6,100 bases of DNA, taken from positions 1 through 6,100 of the forward strand of contig CAKPZX010000066.1 of assembly GCA_934215455.1 (NCBI GenBank), in the 5' to 3' direction. How positions within the stretch are numbered: position 1 is the first letter of the stretch; each line of letters starts with the position of its first letter. The notes under the pieces are model-generated. The model searched no databases. It worked only from the letters and a program-made list of their open reading frames with translations, and was not told the DNA's origin. Position numbers and translations under genes: made by a program. The stretch is from an uncultured Streptococcus sp. (lineage in GTDB: Bacteria; Bacillota; Bacilli; Lactobacillales; Streptococcaceae). This document shows, one piece after another, positions 6,084 to 6,100 of this stretch.

Positions 6084-6100
6084 ATGAAAATTACGCAAGA
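6084..6100 (+). CDS. gatC: GatC, Asp/Glu-tRNA amidotransferase subunit C (3' part missing)
   Basis: Only 17 bases are present, giving MKITQ plus a partial codon beginning GA (Asp or Glu). Streptococcal GatC proteins begin MKITQEEV, as I recall, and gatC follows the codY-pncA region in several streptococci, so the identity rests on this short match plus position. The GatCAB complex amidates Glu-tRNA(Gln) and Asp-tRNA(Asn) in the cytoplasm; GatC is the small stabilising subunit. The start is supported by GAAAGGAAG (6071-6079) at good spacing and by the extended -10 promoter upstream. Confidence 0.75.

Overview
The window reads as a chromosomal segment of a Streptococcus, probably an oral or viridans-type species. 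The CodY C-terminus, the PncA-type hydrolase with every catalytic and metal residue at its pneumococcal position, and the first codons of gatC (MKITQ) all look streptococcal. Base composition is moderate, all genes are on the + strand, and Shine-Dalgarno sites and extended -10 promoters are Firmicute-like. I cannot name the species from the sequence alone.

Layout. Positions 1-377 hold the 3' half of codY, the GTP/branched-chain amino acid sensing repressor. A nicotinamidase gene (pncA, 377-955) follows with a one-base TAATG overlap. A strong intrinsic terminator (967-1003) closes this unit. A promoter (1016-1044) then starts a compact four-gene glycosyltransferase cassette: a GT8 enzyme with a C-terminal GtfB-like add-on domain (1068-2291), a GT2 enzyme (2278-3165), a GtfB-like glycosylation co-factor (3192-4475) and a GtfA-like GT4 glycosyltransferase (4472-5965). 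The genes overlap or lie within 26 bases of each other. A second terminator-like hairpin (5970-6008) ends the cassette. A separate extended -10 promoter (about 6035-6042) leads into gatC at 6084, which the window edge cuts after 17 bases.

How the genes work together. The last two cassette genes match the GtfA/GtfB pair (Gtf1/Gtf2) that puts the first sugar, GlcNAc in characterised cases, on Ser/Thr of serine-rich-repeat (SRR) adhesins before export by SecA2/SecY2. The GT8 and GT2 enzymes are the kinds that extend such glycans. The inference is a cytoplasmic protein O-glycosylation module: GtfA/GtfB-like priming followed by GT8 and GT2 extension. No adhesin, secA2, secY2 or asp gene is in the window, so the substrate must be encoded elsewhere. 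The cassette sits between housekeeping genes (codY-pncA and gatC) that I recall as adjacent in several other streptococci. It has its own promoter and terminator, and the GtfB-like gene precedes the GtfA-like gene, the reverse of the usual order. This orphan, relocated cassette is the most interesting element here. No gene-free stretch exceeds about 120 bases, and I see no RNA genes, mobile elements or CRISPR.
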